Source of the DNA: Butyrivibrio sp. AE3004
GTDB taxonomy: Bacteria; Bacillota; Clostridia; Lachnospirales; Lachnospiraceae
DNA: 64,000 nt
Assembly (NCBI RefSeq): GCF_000703165.1
Contig: NZ_JNLQ01000002.1
Coordinates: forward strand, 992,001-1,056,000
Direction: 5' to 3'
Position numbers and translations under genes: made by a program. The notes beneath the pieces were generated by a model that did no database searches, had not been told where the DNA came from, and worked only from the letters and a program-made list of their open reading frames with translations. Shown in pieces: positions 62,412 to 64,000 of the stretch. Every line of letters starts with the position of its first letter. Within the stretch, counting starts at the first letter, position 1.

Positions 62412-62447
62412 AAGGCGAGACCCGTTTATGCGAGTCCCGCCTTCTTT
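62412..62447. terminator. bidirectional terminator
   Basis: AAGGCG-a-GAC-c-CG pairs with CG-a-GTC-c-CGCCTT. T-rich runs lie on both sides (CTTCTTT on plus, CTTTCTTTG on minus), so it can serve both the pseudogene and the convergent surface-protein gene. Confidence 0.75.
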
Positions 62448-62539
62448 AAATTAGGCATTCCGAACTAAAATTTTGAAATGACAAATTAAATACCTAAATT
62501 TTGCTTATTACTTTTTGTTAACCTTCCAAACAGTTAAAA

Positions 62540-64000
62540 TTACTTAGCGAGCTTAATTCTGTCCTTCTTGTAAGCCTTTGTCTTCTTGATCTTCTTGATG
62601 TTGGCTTTCTTATTCTTGCCTGTAACCTTAACCTTTGTTCCCTTCTTAGCCTTGTTAAGAGAGTTAGCCATCTTCTGAGTGAGCTTAGCACCCTTGATGT
62701 TGATCTTCTTAACACTGCTGCTTGCAAATGCTGCAGGATCGATAGACTTAACGTTAGCGCCGATAGTAACTGTCTTAACGTCTGATCCAGCGAATGCGTT
62801 AGCATCGATAGAAGTTACCTTGTAATCGTTACCGGAAGCATCCTTAACAGTTGCAGGGATTGTGTAGCTTGAAGCGCCCTTTGTAACAGCAGCTGCTGTA
62901 AGCTTAACTTCTGCAGCACCAGCAGTAGCATTAGTTACTACGAAGCCAGTCTCTGTGCCGTTAGCATCCTTAAGGTTAGAGTTAATAGGAGCGGGTGTGC
63001 CAGCAGTAGAACCGTCGGACTTCTTAGCTGCTTCTTCAGCGGCTGCCTTCTCGTCAGCTGCCTTCTTAGCTGCTTCATCGGCTGCCTTCTTTTCAGCTGC
63101 TTCCTTAGCTGCCTCAGCCTTAGCAACCTTTTCTGTTACAGACTTAAGTTCGTCATCAGTTGCACCAAGAGCCTTTGCTGCAACAACCGCATCATTAGCT
63201 GCCTTAATCTTATCTGCTGTAGGATCAGCTACAGCTGCGTCAGCTGCCTTATCAGCTGCGTCGATAGCGTCTGCTTTAGCTTTGTCGGCTGCGTTAGGAT
63301 CAATAACTTTTACGTTAATTGTTCCAGTAACTTCAGCGGATTCAAGTTTATTAGTAGTTGAATTCCTTACTTTGTACTCGCCCTTCACATCAATAGTAGT
63401 AGAACCAGCTTTTACGCCTTTGATGGTAATCTTACCTGTTGCAGTATCGACCTCTGCTGTAGCGATTGTTTTATCTGCAGAAGTTGCTGAATAAACTACC
63501 TTTGTCTCACTTGCTGTAGCACCAGCTGAAAGACTTGTATTATTTGTTGAAGCAGTTACTTCCTCAGATTTGTCAACAACGACATCAACACTTTCTTTTG
63601 AAAGTGCAATCTTATCGGTGTAACCAGTTGATGTGAAACTAACAGTTTCTCTATCTGTTCCGTCGGTGGTAGATGAAAGAAGAGTTGCAAGAGCAGCAGC
63701 GTCTTTCTTGCTATTTGCATATTTAATCCATGCTTCTGTATCTGTATGGAATGCATATACATTAATTCCTGAACTGGAATTACCTTTAGCAGTTACAGTT
63801 GTTGCAACACCTGTATCATCAGAAAGTGCAATTACGTCAGGATTAGCTGAAACCCATGCGAAATTTTGGCCAGGTGTAATAGTAGTATTGGATGCCTCTG
63901 CGACAAGATTATATGCTGTTGTATCTTTGTTATCGAATGCTCCAGCTGTAATCTTTTTGGTTATAGCTGCAGAACCTGTTCCCTTCTCGTATATAACAAC
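62540..64000 (-). CDS. large surface protein, C-terminal part (start beyond the window)
   Basis: 486 residues are visible; the frame is open to the window edge, so the N-terminus is missing. In order: bacterial Ig-like (Big_2-type) segments (FAWVSANPDVIALSDDTGV; STTIDVKGEYKVRNS), a coiled-coil-like Ala/Lys/Glu region of about 90 residues (AAEKKAADEAAKKAADEKAA), a BspA-like leucine-rich repeat (YTIPATVKDASGNDYKVTS; VKTVTIGANVKSIDPAAF), and a very basic end (KKGTKVKVTGKNKKANIKK). No LPXTG signal is present. It is probably wall-associated and adhesive; attachment through the basic tail is inference. Confidence 0.8.
   Translation of the reverse strand, partial: VVIYEKGTGSAAITKKITAGAFDNKDTTAYNLVAEASNTTITPGQNFAWVSANPDVIALSDDTGVATTVTAKGNSSSGINVYAFHTDTEAWIKYANSKKDAAALATLLSSTTDGTDRETVSFTSTGYTDKIALSKESVDVVVDKSEEVTASTNNTSLSAGATASETKVVYSATSADKTIATAEVDTATGKITIKGVKAGSTTIDVKGEYKVRNSTTNKLESAEVTGTINVKVIDPNAADKAKADAIDAADKAADAAVADPTADKIKAANDAVVAAKALGATDDELKSVTEKVAKAEAAKEAAEKKAADEAAKKAADEKAAAEEAAKKSDGSTAGTPAPINSNLKDANGTETGFVVTNATAGAAEVKLTAAAVTKGASSYTIPATVKDASGNDYKVTSIDANAFAGSDVKTVTIGANVKSIDPAAFASSSVKKINIKGAKLTQKMANSLNKAKKGTKVKVTGKNKKANIKKIKKTKAYKKDRIKLAK

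Noticed and set aside
657..64000. Prophage or integrated element in the window
   Set aside because: No integrase, terminase, structural genes, IS transposase or attachment repeats were seen.

Overview
The window looks like chromosome from a low-to-medium GC, anaerobic, Gram-positive Clostridia member, most likely a Butyrivibrio-like Lachnospiraceae. This is inferred from gene content, not from a search. The evidence is a PolC-type replicase, the Firmicutes blocks pyrH-frr-uppS-cdsA-dxr-rseP-ispG-polC and rimP-nusA-ylxR-ylxQ-infB-rbfA-nrnA-truB-ribF-rpsO-pnp, many AAAGGAGG-type ribosome binding sites, a FliD-like flagellar protein, and many ferredoxin-type and c-di-GMP proteins.

Layout. 1-490: an independently transcribed structured RNA of unknown family. 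657-8509: accessory genes, namely a degenerate GH3 protein, an orphan FliD-like protein, a RumA/RlmD-type rRNA methyltransferase with a decayed C-terminal end, an acyltransferase coupled to an XRE-AbrB regulator, a CPBP protease and an XRE-MotA-like membrane protein. 8772-15734: a Cache-MscS channel with a poly-Asp tail, then a cluster of small membrane proteins with a DUF6765-like protein and an AIM24 protein. 15767-22720: secreted metallopeptidases, including an M3-M13 double peptidase, with two broken genes. 22747-31137: redox, signalling and housekeeping genes (DUF362 ferredoxin protein, glutathione peroxidase, aldo/keto reductase, an EAL phosphodiesterase, ThrH, TruA, polysaccharide deacetylase). 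31160-43556: bactofilin followed by the pyrH to polC block. 43557-44447: a candidate type I toxin and tRNA-Glu(CTC). 44448-49357: a membrane GGDEF cyclase, xylulokinase, and a THF riboswitch with folT. 49499-61703: the large translation/RNA-processing operon from rimP to pnp. 61913-64000: a broken nuclease-like gene and the C-terminal part of a large surface protein.

The most distinctive non-genic feature is a family of palindromic repeats (33511-33734, 37604-37717, 51306-51819, 55416-55520) sitting between core genes. Two forms of its 3' hairpin keep base pairing and a GAA loop while the stem sequence changes, and its end often lies at the ribosome binding site of the next gene. A second, unrelated 20-bp hairpin array bounded by a 12-bp inverted repeat lies just upstream of polC. 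Several genes carry frameshifts (4876-5046, 17911-18251, 22329-22720, 61913-62396), which marks the accessory segments as decaying.
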